This document shows, one piece after another, positions 1 to 8,878 of a DNA stretch of 64,000 nt (its first letter is position 1; each line of letters starts with the position of its first letter). The notes beneath the pieces are model-generated. The model saw nothing but the letters and a program-made list of their open reading frames with translations. It was not told where the DNA came from and made no database searches. Source of the stretch: Albitalea sp966211955 (GTDB lineage Bacteria > Pseudomonadota > Gammaproteobacteria > Burkholderiales > Burkholderiaceae_C). Location of the stretch: the NCBI GenBank assembly GCA_966211955.1, contig CBIHOF010000008.1:1-64000 (forward strand). Reading direction: 5' to 3'. A program made the position numbers and the translations under genes.

Positions 1-54
1 CGACTCGATGGCCGCCTCGCGGATGAACCCGGGCGTCGGCTCGTCGCTCTCGCC
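1..54 (-). pseudogene. Interrupted PLP aminotransferase, distal piece
   Basis: Read on the minus strand, these bases encode GESDEPTPGFIREAAIES without a stop, continuing off the left edge. This matches residues that follow FWF in the intact aminotransferase at 18283-19476 (GESDQKTAAFIRAEASRSL). It also continues in frame from the truncated start of the same gene at 28606-28698. The two pieces are therefore one chromosomal gene split by the element between them. Whether the remainder outside the window is intact cannot be seen. Confidence 0.85.
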
Positions 55-85
55 GTTTATTATACGGAGCAGCACACTAGATGAG
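55..85 (+). repeat. Left terminal inverted repeat of the island (imperfect)
   Basis: Reading inward from the left junction, bases 74-85 are ACACTAGATGAG. Reading inward from the right junction on the other strand, 28585-28574 is ACACTCGATCGG: 9 of 12 positions agree, at nearly the same distance (about 20 bases) from the split-gene boundary. A weaker ATAC..GGA match lies closer to each end. This fits paired recombinase core or binding sites at the two ends. Confidence 0.5.
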
Positions 86-117
86 TATCCCAAAACATTG
101 ATTTTTCAGAGTTTTTT

Positions 118-148
118 TTCCATGTAGTGCCTAAAATACTATATGGAA
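118..148. repeat. Inverted repeat near left end; possible recombinase arm site
   Basis: TTCCATGTAGT at 118-128 faces ACTATATGGAA at 138-148 (10 of 11 pairs). A related TTCCATCGAGTAGT follows at 163-176. The right end carries a similar TATGGAAG at the start codon of the first recombinase (near 28545). The stretch 55-247 holds no gene. Arm-type binding sites or a terminator for the leftward operon are both possible. Confidence 0.35.
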
Positions 149-247
149 GATGTTTTGGTCTTTTCCATCGAGTAGTCCCTCTGGCGGCTGCGGCCGTTCA
201 GGAACGTCGTCTGACGAGCACGCCCGACGAGCGTCTGCCCTGTGTAT

Positions 248-3200
248 CTACAACAGCCGGTACTTCAGCTGTCTGTTCTTGAAGGCGGGTTCAGTGCCTT
301 CAAGTATCTGAACGACCCTCTTCTTGATCTCCTCCCGCTCGATCGCTCCGGCTTCGTACTCGAACCTACTGGCGACTTTGTCGCACGACGCGTAGACGAT
401 CTGCTCGGCATCGCATACCACTGCCAAATTGGGGTTGTGAGTCACCATGATCACCTGTCTTCGCTCTTTGGCCCGCTTGATGCACTTCACCAGCACCTTG
501 TAGATGGTCTGGTTGTCCAGGTTCTCTTCCGGCTGGTCGATGACGATGGGGATGTCGTCTTTGTCTACGAGGAGATAGAAGACAAGAAGCAGCAGTCCAC
601 GCTCGCCAGGCGAGAGCTGGCCGATCTCTTGGCCAGCGTACGTCAGTGAATAGCGAGGGTTCAGATAATCCAGGCCAAACACGTAGTCCAAGAGCTCTTG
701 CGGCTCAACACCCTTTCTTAGCTGGTCCGCCAAGCGAGTGTCGCGCTGGACCTGACCGTCACGCTGGTCGAAGTGCAGCATCTCATCGATCCGAGTCGCA
801 AACTCGACCGCCTCGGCAGATACGTCGAAATTAATGTCGACCAGCACACCCTTCAAACGTTGGACGCTCTCTTCAACGCCTGAGAACGACCCCCTGACCT
901 GGCGGTTGAGCTTGCCGAGGAACTGATCCTCGAAGTCCGCCTCCTCGATACGGACGTGGAACTCCAACGGCAGTTGCATGTCCATTTGCTGAGCCGAGAC
1001 CACGAAGGACTGCACAGGGCCATATAGCCGCCGGTACTCCTCGACCATCGCGTGGATCTTGCCGTGGATCTCTCCCGCCAACTTAGTCCGTGTCGCCTTG
1101 AGGCTTGCGAGTAGCGTGGGCAATTCTGCAAGAGACTCAACCTCGGCCGCCAGCCAAGCAATAGTGCCGGCCTTGTCCTTTGCGCCAACGACCTCGGCCT
1201 TACGGCGCTCCCACGTGGCCAACTCTTCCTTGAAGCGCACGAACTGCCGTTGCCGCTCTCCCAGCTTGCTCTTCGCTTCCGCGATTGCGGCAGACGCCTC
1301 AGCCTTTCTCTGATTGATGCTTCCTGGCGCATCGCTCTGCAGCTTGGCTTCAACTTCTACGATCTGCGCTTGCGTTTCCTTGACGATCAACTCTGCGGGC
1401 CCCGGGTCGATCTCGACTCGCAGCAGGGAGTCAACTTGCAACGGACTGCCGAGCTCTGCAATCAAAGCCTTCAATTCAGAGACGAATGTGTCGCGCTGCT
1501 TGTCGAAGTTGGCCAGCGCCTGCTGGATCTTGCGGGCGACAGCCTGTCGGCGGGTCGCCGCTGCCTTCGTGTCACGTAGAGCGACACCTTCCTTGTCGAT
1601 CTGCTGGACACTGAGCTCCAAGGCTTCGATCTTGGCCGCCGCAACCTTCGACCCTTCGAGAGCCTCCGGCGACGCGTTTGGATCCTCGACTGCTTGCGGC
1701 TTTGCAGCATCGAGGGCAGCGAGCTCCGCCCTCTTCGCATTGAGCTGCTCCTCCAGCGACTTCTTGAAGTCAGGCGAGATCCGGCGTTCAGTGTCGAGGA
1801 TCTGCGCATTGACCTTGGATACGTCCTGCTTCAATGCCTGACGCGCCTTGTCAATCTCCGCCACTTTGAACGCCAGCAGTTGGTCCATGGATGGCTGCAA
1901 GAGCCGGTCTTCCTCTGGCACGTGCGAATAGATAATCTTGCGCAGCTCGGCATCAAAGGTGTCGGATCCACGCTCGCCAAGTTCGTTACACAGGTCCTCC
2001 AGGTAGCTTTGTGGAAGGTACTTGACTCGCTCAACGCTGCTCGGCGAGGGATCTTTGTCGAGATCCATGGTCGACACGTTGCCGTCATGCCAGGTGAGCG
2101 TCGCAGAGAACTGCGATGCCAAGCGGCCCTTGGAGCCGCGAAATCGTGTGGGCGTCAAGAAGGAGAACTTTGCAAAGTTCCGTGCGCATCCAACGAGGGC
2201 AACAATGTCGGAAAGGGCACTCTTGCCGCTTCCCTTGTTGCCGATAACCGCAACCAAGTCGCTGTTCAGAGGGAGTTCAAGATCAAACCAAGTCTCGGGA
2301 AGGCTTGAGCCCTCTTTCTTTGAGACTGACACCGACCTGATGAACTTGGTCCTGCTTGCGTCAACGAGAGCTCTCTTCGGCGGGTTGTCTCCGACGTATA
2401 CGCGATCATCGAACTCCTGGATGGCCTGCAGCAGGCCGCCAAAGGTGGAATCGGCTTTGATCCATGTGAAGCAGTGACCGATCCTGTCCTTGTCAGCGGC
2501 GCCGCTGAGCCAATGGGCGTCGGAGCAGTCGAGCAGGCGATCGTTGACGCCGTACTCGCGCAGCTTTGCGCGACCCTTCTCGTAGTTCTCAGGCGTCTCG
2601 GCAGCGGTGAAGACCAAGTGTGCGCTGTTGATGAGCGTCTTCTTCTCGGCGATTGTGTGATCGTTCCACTTGAGGTTCTCCCACTCCGTCTTGCCAACAG
2701 CCACGACGAATTTGCCCCGCAGTGCGTCGTTCTCCAACGCCTTCATGACGCGGTCGGCGCTTACGTTGAGGTTGTAGAAGCCTTCGATCAGAGGGCTCCC
2801 AAACTGGCCACGTTTGTCTTCGGGAACCGTCTCGATGATGGCTTGGCCCAATGCCTCGATGCTTGCGCGGGTGATCACCTGCTTCCATTTGCCTTCACCT
2901 GCCGAGCCTGGCAGCAGCCGGTAGTGCGGTGATATGGCAGAGATGAACTGCTCGCGGATGAATTGGGGGTCGACTTGGTCAAAGATGACATGAAGGTTGA
3001 TGCGACTCCAGCTCGATGCCTTGTCGCCGGCCTTCACGGTGCCGCCGAACTTGTCGAGCCGCAGTTCAACCACCGGCAAGATCAGGTCAATGTTCTGCAG
3101 CCTGCCCTTCTCCAGCTTTGCCTTCAGAACCTTCTCGTAGCCGTCGACCAAGACATAGTCATTGATGCCGACAACTTTGAACTCAGGCGGAAGCGACTCA

Positions 3201-3325
3201 AGGTCGCTCAGAAAAGCCTCCCACGCTTCGTCACTGTTTCCCGGGTAGTTCTGATAGAACGAATCCGGGGTGTGGACGTGAAGATCCCACTTCCTCCAGA
3301 CAGACCCTGGCAAGACGTTTGGCAT
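248..3325 (-). CDS. PHP-domain/SMC-like ATPase (TrlF-like)
   Basis: A 1025-residue protein. The N terminus has a PHP-type metal motif (WDLHVHTPDS, residues about 13-22). A P-loop (IGNKGSGKS) lies near residue 360, followed by a long coiled coil (about 480-800), an ABC-type signature LSPGERG near 900, a Walker B/D-loop (VIDQPEENLD) and an H-loop (VTHNP). This is the layout of PHP-coupled SMC/Rad50-like ATPases such as TrlF, which are often found beside type I restriction systems; the PHP part suggests phosphoesterase or nuclease activity on DNA or RNA. It is the last gene of the leftward restriction operon, 62 bases after hsdR. A defence role is inference; the domains are clear. Start ATG at 3325. 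Confidence 0.8.
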   Translation of the reverse strand: MPNVLPGSVWRKWDLHVHTPDSFYQNYPGNSDEAWEAFLSDLESLPPEFKVVGINDYVLVDGYEKVLKAKLEKGRLQNIDLILPVVELRLDKFGGTVKAGDKASSWSRINLHVIFDQVDPQFIREQFISAISPHYRLLPGSAGEGKWKQVITRASIEALGQAIIETVPEDKRGQFGSPLIEGFYNLNVSADRVMKALENDALRGKFVVAVGKTEWENLKWNDHTIAEKKTLINSAHLVFTAAETPENYEKGRAKLREYGVNDRLLDCSDAHWLSGAADKDRIGHCFTWIKADSTFGGLLQAIQEFDDRVYVGDNPPKRALVDASRTKFIRSVSVSKKEGSSLPETWFDLELPLNSDLVAVIGNKGSGKSALSDIVALVGCARNFAKFSFLTPTRFRGSKGRLASQFSATLTWHDGNVSTMDLDKDPSPSSVERVKYLPQSYLEDLCNELGERGSDTFDAELRKIIYSHVPEEDRLLQPSMDQLLAFKVAEIDKARQALKQDVSKVNAQILDTERRISPDFKKSLEEQLNAKRAELAALDAAKPQAVEDPNASPEALEGSKVAAAKIEALELSVQQIDKEGVALRDTKAAATRRQAVARKIQQALANFDKQRDTFVSELKALIAELGSPLQVDSLLRVEIDPGPAELIVKETQAQIVEVEAKLQSDAPGSINQRKAEASAAIAEAKSKLGERQRQFVRFKEELATWERRKAEVVGAKDKAGTIAWLAAEVESLAELPTLLASLKATRTKLAGEIHGKIHAMVEEYRRLYGPVQSFVVSAQQMDMQLPLEFHVRIEEADFEDQFLGKLNRQVRGSFSGVEESVQRLKGVLVDINFDVSAEAVEFATRIDEMLHFDQRDGQVQRDTRLADQLRKGVEPQELLDYVFGLDYLNPRYSLTYAGQEIGQLSPGERGLLLLVFYLLVDKDDIPIVIDQPEENLDNQTIYKVLVKCIKRAKERRQVIMVTHNPNLAVVCDAEQIVYASCDKVASRFEYEAGAIEREEIKKRVVQILEGTEPAFKNRQLKYRLL

Positions 3326-3387
3326 TTGCTCTCCCTTTGCGTGCTCTCTAGAGCCGCCGATGCTTGGTTGCTTGTACCGCGCTGAGG

Positions 3388-6300
3388 TTAACCGTGCGTC
3401 GCTGCCGCCCGCGCCTGCTCATACACATCCGTCAACAGCACCTCAGCCACTTCCTCGAACACCCTCGGGTTCTGCAGCATCTGCTCCGACATCGCGTGGT
3501 GACTGGACAAAGCCTTGATGACAGCCTCCGCTAGCACGTTCTTGTAGTCACCATTGGCGAACTGGGCGGCGGTCGGGTTGGCTTTGGCCTGGATCTGGAT
3601 TCGCTCGTCGCCAACCACATTGCCGGTCACCGCAGTAAACCAGCCCGCCACCTCAGCATCGGTGTACTTGCCGGTGAACAGGCTGTGGATTTTCTGAATG
3701 ATCTCCGACAGCTTGGCGCGGGGGTCTTCCCAGGCGGTACCGCCACCCGCAGTCAGCGGGTTGAGCGCTTTGTTCTCGCCCTTCTCCAGCGCAAGGGCAT
3801 GCTCGCGCTTGTTGACCAGCTTGTAACCCGCCAGACGCACAGAACCGTCAATCAGCACCGGGTCTTCATCCTGGCCACGCAGCCGGGGCAGCAGCATCTT
3901 AAGGAATGCATGCAACTTCTCCAGACTCGGGTCGTCGTAGTCGACGAGCTGGGACAGGAAGTCGTAGCTCGCTATGTACGTCGCTGCATCGCGGCGGAAG
4001 AGTTCCTGCTCTTCGCGGGCGAGTACCTGGTACCGCTCGTGCGCCTGCTTCAGATGGGCCTGGAACGCCTGGTCGTTGCGCTCACTGAAATAGAGCTTGG
4101 CGAACGCATCAACCTCCGCCCACAGGTAGACATGCGCGTTGTCTAGCTTCTCGCGCAACTGGTGCGGCAGATTCCGATCGGTGATGGCAGACAGCGTCGC
4201 GGTCCGGTAGTACGGCTCGAAAGCGGCAAGGATGTCTTCAGCGGCGTTCCGGAAGTCCAGGACAAAGGTCTTGATCTTGCCGGGGTAAATGCGGTTCAAC
4301 CGTGACAGGGTCTGGACTGCCATGACATCGTCCAGGCGCTTATCCACGTACATGGCGGACAGCAGCGGCTCGTCGAAGCCGACTTGGAACTTGTTCGCCA
4401 CGAGCAGGACCTTGTACGCGTCAGTGCGAAAGGTCTCTTTGATCAGGTCATCCTTGATCTTCGGCGTGCCGCCGTTCATGTCTCCTTCGTTCGCGTCCTC
4501 GATCCCGTATTTGGGATCGGTGATCGTGCCGGAGTAAGCCACCAACGCCTTGAAGTCGCTGTAGCCCATCGTCGCCATGTACTTGTCGAACTCTTGCTTG
4601 TAGCGAACTGCAGCCTTGCGGCTGTCGGTCACGACCATGGCTTTTGCCTGGCCGTTCAGCAGATGCATGACGTGCTTGCGGAAGTGCTCGACGATGACAG
4701 AGATCTTCTTGCCGATGGCCGTAGGTTCCATCGAGACGAACCTGAAGATCTTGGTTCTTGCCTTGCCAGACTTGACCTCAAAGTCCTCACCTGCCTGCTC
4801 CAGCTTGAACGCCATGTCGTAGGTGACATAGCCCTTGAGGACGTCGAGGATGAATTCCTCTTCGATCGCCTGGCGCATCGAATACACATGAAAGGGGTGC
4901 GGCAATCCATCCGCGCCCGTTCGACCAAAGAGCTCCAACGTCTTAGCCTTGGGTGTGGCGGTGAATGCGTAGTAGGAGACGTTGGGCGGGCGCTTCCGCG
5001 CGGCGATCACCTTGGCAATGAGCTCTTCGCTGCTGATCTCGCTGTCTTCGCCACCGTCCTCTGGGATCTCGTTGGCTTCCTTCTTCAGCCCTTCAGAACT
5101 TAGCGCTTCACGCAGCTTCACCGCACTCTTGCCTGATTGCGACGAGTGCGCTTCGTCAATGATCACCGCGAAGGTGCGATCCTTCATCGAACCCATCTTG
5201 CCCAGCACGAACGGGAACTTCTGAAGGGTGGTGACGATGATTTTGGCCTCGCCGTCCAGTGCCTTGGCCAGTTGACCCGAGTCCTCGTCGATCTTCACAA
5301 CTACGCCAGGCGTGGCCTCGAACTGCTTGATCGTGTCCTGCAGTTGTTGATCCAGCACCCGCCGATCAGTAATCACGATGACACTGGAGAACACCTTGCG
5401 GTTGCTGGCGTCGAAGAGCGTGGACAGGCGGTGGGCCGACCAGCCAATCGTGTTGGACTTACCCGAGCCGGCCGAGTGCTGCACCAGGTAGGTCTTGCCG
5501 ACACCCTCCTTCAGCGTCGTATCCAGTAGCGATTTAACCGCATCAAGCTGGTGGTAGCGAGGGAACAGCAGCGCTGGCGTGAGCGCCTTCTTTCCGGTCT
5601 TCAGATTGACCGATTCCTTCAGCTCGACTGCGATGAACTTGCCGACAATGCCCAAGAACGTCTCGCGAGAGAGCACCTCGTGCCAGAAGTAGGCCGTGGC
5701 GTGTCCGCGGGCCACATCCGCCGGGTTGCCGGCGCTAGCGCCACCATGTCCATCCTCGATGCCACAGTTGAATGGCAGGAACCGGGTCTTGGCGCCGTCC
5801 AGCCTCGTGGTCATCCGCACTTCGTCGCTGGACAACGCGAAGTGCACCAGGGCGCGGCGGCCGAAGGACAGCAGAGGCTCGTCGGTGTTGCTCGCCTCGT
5901 CGCGCGGAAGGCGGTCTTTGCGGTACTGCTTGACTGCTTCTTCGATCGATTGAGTGGTCTCGGTCTTGATCTCGACTGTGGCCACCGGGATGCCGTTGAC
6001 GAACAACACCAGATCGATGCACTTTTCGTTGTGCCTCGAGTAGTGAACCTGGCGCATCACGCGCAGGATGTTCAGTTTGAAGTCGTCCCACAGTTTCGGG
6101 TTCAGGCTGTTGGCCGGTTCGAACTGCGCCATCTTGAAGATGGCATTGATGTGCTTGAATGGGCGGCGCAGCAAACGCAGGCTGCCCCACAGTTGTGGAT
6201 CGTCCTTCTTGATCTGTTTGTGCTCGCGGTCGAGCTCTGCCCCCAGCAGGTGGGCGAACTCCTTTTGCGCGTCGGCCTCGTTCTTGTGATGGGCAGTGAA

Positions 6301-6501
6301 CTTGGTCCAGGCCTCTGGCTGGGTCTTCTTCACCCACGCGATCGCGTCTTCAGGCACCAAGGCGAGCCGCCGGTCATAGCTGGCATCGTAGGCGTGGCCC
6401 TTCTTGTAGGGCAGCGGTCCATCGAACGTCCAGCCATGGGACTGCAGGTGCCTGCAGATCTCGTCTTCGAAGACGACTTCCTGGTGAATCGCGGTGGTCA
6501 T
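3388..6501 (-). CDS. hsdR: Type I restriction enzyme R subunit
   Basis: A 1037-residue motor and nuclease subunit of a type I restriction complex. It cleaves unmethylated DNA after ATP-driven translocation. The N-terminal nuclease motif is visible (D in IDLVLFVNG, then VEIKTE, about residues 160-180). Helicase motifs follow: Walker A HSAGSGKSN near 342, DEAH (VIIDEAHSSQ) near 447, and FTATPK further on. The length is normal for HsdR. It starts 23 bases after hsdS, in the order hsdM, accessory nuclease, hsdS, hsdR. No break or missing motif is visible. Confidence 0.95.
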   Translation of the reverse strand: MTTAIHQEVVFEDEICRHLQSHGWTFDGPLPYKKGHAYDASYDRRLALVPEDAIAWVKKTQPEAWTKFTAHHKNEADAQKEFAHLLGAELDREHKQIKKDDPQLWGSLRLLRRPFKHINAIFKMAQFEPANSLNPKLWDDFKLNILRVMRQVHYSRHNEKCIDLVLFVNGIPVATVEIKTETTQSIEEAVKQYRKDRLPRDEASNTDEPLLSFGRRALVHFALSSDEVRMTTRLDGAKTRFLPFNCGIEDGHGGASAGNPADVARGHATAYFWHEVLSRETFLGIVGKFIAVELKESVNLKTGKKALTPALLFPRYHQLDAVKSLLDTTLKEGVGKTYLVQHSAGSGKSNTIGWSAHRLSTLFDASNRKVFSSVIVITDRRVLDQQLQDTIKQFEATPGVVVKIDEDSGQLAKALDGEAKIIVTTLQKFPFVLGKMGSMKDRTFAVIIDEAHSSQSGKSAVKLREALSSEGLKKEANEIPEDGGEDSEISSEELIAKVIAARKRPPNVSYYAFTATPKAKTLELFGRTGADGLPHPFHVYSMRQAIEEEFILDVLKGYVTYDMAFKLEQAGEDFEVKSGKARTKIFRFVSMEPTAIGKKISVIVEHFRKHVMHLLNGQAKAMVVTDSRKAAVRYKQEFDKYMATMGYSDFKALVAYSGTITDPKYGIEDANEGDMNGGTPKIKDDLIKETFRTDAYKVLLVANKFQVGFDEPLLSAMYVDKRLDDVMAVQTLSRLNRIYPGKIKTFVLDFRNAAEDILAAFEPYYRTATLSAITDRNLPHQLREKLDNAHVYLWAEVDAFAKLYFSERNDQAFQAHLKQAHERYQVLAREEQELFRRDAATYIASYDFLSQLVDYDDPSLEKLHAFLKMLLPRLRGQDEDPVLIDGSVRLAGYKLVNKREHALALEKGENKALNPLTAGGGTAWEDPRAKLSEIIQKIHSLFTGKYTDAEVAGWFTAVTGNVVGDERIQIQAKANPTAAQFANGDYKNVLAEAVIKALSSHHAMSEQMLQNPRVFEEVAEVLLTDVYEQARAAATHG

Positions 6502-6524
6502 GCGTCGAGCCTCCCTGGCTCTTG

Positions 6525-7922
6525 TCAGTTCTTCATGTGGTGGCGCACGTCGATGCGGCCGAAGACGGCATCAGTGATAGTCGAAGTCCGGAGATCGCGA
6601 AGGAGCTCGATCTCGCGCTCAACGTGAAGTACAAGTTCTTGCGCAGACGAGTTCGCCACCGCTGCTTGCCGGAGGATCTCAATCTGATCGTCAATTGGAG
6701 GAAGTGGGATAGAGAGTTCAAGGATTGTGCGGCGATCAATGTTGAGCATGGACGGACTTGCACCAGTAGCACGCTCCTCGATCATCTGGCGCACGGCCGG
6801 AATCCACATTACACGACGCACGAACTCAGGCAGACACCGCTCGCCGTCCATCTTCAGCCGGTACAGCTTGTCTGAAAGCATCAGTCTGGGGAATGATCGC
6901 TCGACAACCGCTGAACGCCCAACGAGAGCCTTGGTATTTGCTCTGGAAATTAGCAGGTCATTCTCTTCGACGGTCACCTCCGGAACGGGCGGGATCCCAG
7001 GCGGCAGAGCTTTGCTCTCTGCAGGATCGAAGCGCCCGGAATTCACGCATCCCACTTTCAGAACGCCCCACTCACCTTCATCCGGAACGCGACTCTCACA
7101 CTGAGGGCTCACGCCCTGGTCGAACGAGAGAACAATGTGCTTGACCTTGCAGCGATCCCACGATCGCGGCAGGCCAGGCAACCAAGGCACCTGCTCGTCA
7201 GGTTGTCCTTCCTTCGCCTCCGCCGCGGCCGAAAGGGCGCTGAAGAACGCTGTCTCATCGAAGCCCTTCAGCAGATCAAGCAGTTCACACTTTGCCTCGA
7301 TCAGCCCATCAATCCGCTTCGTCTCGGCGTCGAGATAGACGGCGATTTCACCTTGATCGTTCAAGGGTGGAATGGGCAACCGTTCGCCCATGAAGCGTTC
7401 AGTCCGAAGTGCCATCGTGCCGTGAGCTGACTGCTCCGTGAGAGAAAGGAACAGCGCCTCTGCGCCTCGCAGAAGCCACGGCAAGAACGTTCGGTCAACG
7501 CGCTCATCAGGCAGCATGGCTTTCATGTCTTGATTGATGGTCGCAGCCACTGACGTCACACATACGGGGAAGCTATGGGCCAAAATCATTCCGCGCACGA
7601 CCATCATGGTCGTGCCGGCTTCGATCATCTGGAGCCCAGTTTCTTCAACAGCGGCTTGGCTGACGTGATCGATGCTGTCGGCCAACTCGTAGGCCTTCAT
7701 GTCCTTCGGTGAGAACCAAGGAATCGGTCCACTCCAGTAGGCGTCGTTCGATGTCGAGGGGGTATGGCCGCCTACCAAGCGAACGAACCGCTTGAGCGGC
7801 AGAGTTGACCAGTTGGCGGGAACCGACTTCAGCCAGTCTTCCCCAGCGGGCTCCGGCGAAGTCTGCAGCGCGCCTCTGACGAGTCCTGCACCGACATCCG
7901 CTCTTTCACTGTCCCTATTCAT
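6525..7922 (-). CDS. hsdS: Type I restriction enzyme specificity subunit
   Basis: A 465-residue DNA-recognition subunit, shared by the methylase and restriction complexes. Two target-recognition halves are visible. The first begins about residue 40 (WSTLPLKRFVRLVGGHTPS) and ends with PPLNDQGEIAVYLD. The second begins PRSWDRCKVKHIVLSFD and ends with PPIDDQIEIL. Each half is followed by a helical spacer, the classical HsdS layout. I chose the ATG at 7922 because it overlaps the stop of the preceding gene (ATGA). The open frame upstream of it lies inside that gene. Confidence 0.93.
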   Translation of the reverse strand: MNRDSERADVGAGLVRGALQTSPEPAGEDWLKSVPANWSTLPLKRFVRLVGGHTPSTSNDAYWSGPIPWFSPKDMKAYELADSIDHVSQAAVEETGLQMIEAGTTMMVVRGMILAHSFPVCVTSVAATINQDMKAMLPDERVDRTFLPWLLRGAEALFLSLTEQSAHGTMALRTERFMGERLPIPPLNDQGEIAVYLDAETKRIDGLIEAKCELLDLLKGFDETAFFSALSAAAEAKEGQPDEQVPWLPGLPRSWDRCKVKHIVLSFDQGVSPQCESRVPDEGEWGVLKVGCVNSGRFDPAESKALPPGIPPVPEVTVEENDLLISRANTKALVGRSAVVERSFPRLMLSDKLYRLKMDGERCLPEFVRRVMWIPAVRQMIEERATGASPSMLNIDRRTILELSIPLPPIDDQIEILRQAAVANSSAQELVLHVEREIELLRDLRTSTITDAVFGRIDVRHHMKN

Positions 7923-8878
7923 CCCTCGTACGCCTTCTGAATCAAGCTCTTCGCCTTGTCGAGGTCCGAATGGCTCTTGATTAGCACCTCGACGTCGCCA
8001 GTACCCCAGTGTCCGATCTGGCGTACATCGCGCGAGAAACCTTGCTCCAGTGCCACAGTTTCCGGAGGTAGCTTCAGCCAAAGGAACAGGGCGTCCTTCT
8101 TGAATCCGACGCAGGCAAAGTTGCGCAAGCGCTTGAACGCAACGTACAGCTTCAGATCCTTGCGGCTGACGTCGTCGCCGAGGGACGTGACGTAGCCTTC
8201 CAAAGACTCGAAGAGGGCTAGCTGCTCTGGCGACATCGTGGCAAACCACTGCGCCACGGTTTTGTCTCCAGACGATTGCTTGCCAGCGGCTGTCGTCGCG
8301 GGTGGAGTGGAGGCGTGCTTCGCCGTGGGACCGGCTTTCGGCGTCCCTGACGACTTGGAACCCGCCGCCTGGGACACAACCGTACTCACCTGCTCCAAGA
8401 GCAGGAGCTCCGTTCCGAACTGTTTGTATCGAATCAGCTCGATGCTGTGGCTCATCTGCTGGACAGCATGGCCGTCGTACTTTGTAAAGTCAGACGCGAT
8501 GCAGATCAACCGAGGTCCAGCCCAATCGATGGCGTCAGCCACCTTCTCCCCGTAGCGCTTCAAGACAAGGAGTTCGAACTCAGCCTTGTGGTCCATCAGC
8601 CAGTCCAGGTAGAACAGGCCTTGGTTGATGACGTTTTCGCCTTTGGAGCGCTTGTATTCGAGGATCACTGGGCAGTTGTCTTCGTCAATGCCGAGTGTGT
8701 CGATCCGGCCGGCGTGAGTCTTGCCGGTCGAATGCTCGGAGGCGAGGAACCGAACGCCAAGAAGCGCTTCAAGGTTGTTCTCGATAAGTATCTGCAGGGG
8801 TTTCTCAAGATCAGATGCCTTGCCTGGCAGTTCGGTGGCCTTGCCGCCCTGAAGGCGGAATAGGTTGATCTCGCTCAT
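7919..8878 (-). CDS. PD-(D/E)XK-like nuclease with DUF5655-type C terminus, inside hsd operon
   Basis: A 319-residue protein. Residues about 57-80 carry a restriction-like motif (RIDTLGIDEDNCPVILEYKR: D, then E-x-K). The C-terminal third, after a Ser/Ala/Thr-rich linker, resembles DUF5655-type domains. Its start overlaps the hsdM stop (ATGA) and its stop overlaps the hsdS start (ATGA), so it is translationally coupled into the modification-specificity unit. Proteins of this kind recur next to type I systems, but the job is not established. It may be an extra nuclease or a modulator of the complex. The nuclease fold is inferred from motif spacing. Confidence 0.7.
   Translation of the reverse strand: MSEINLFRLQGGKATELPGKASDLEKPLQILIENNLEALLGVRFLASEHSTGKTHAGRIDTLGIDEDNCPVILEYKRSKGENVINQGLFYLDWLMDHKAEFELLVLKRYGEKVADAIDWAGPRLICIASDFTKYDGHAVQQMSHSIELIRYKQFGTELLLLEQVSTVVSQAAGSKSSGTPKAGPTAKHASTPPATTAAGKQSSGDKTVAQWFATMSPEQLALFESLEGYVTSLGDDVSRKDLKLYVAFKRLRNFACVGFKKDALFLWLKLPPETVALEQGFSRDVRQIGHWGTGDVEVLIKSHSDLDKAKSLIQKAYEG

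Noticed and set aside
6525..8249. Longer hsdS reading frame starting at 8249
   Set aside because: The extra N-terminal residues lie inside the upstream nuclease gene in another frame and have no family similarity; the ATG at 7922 overlaps the previous stop and gives a normal HsdS.
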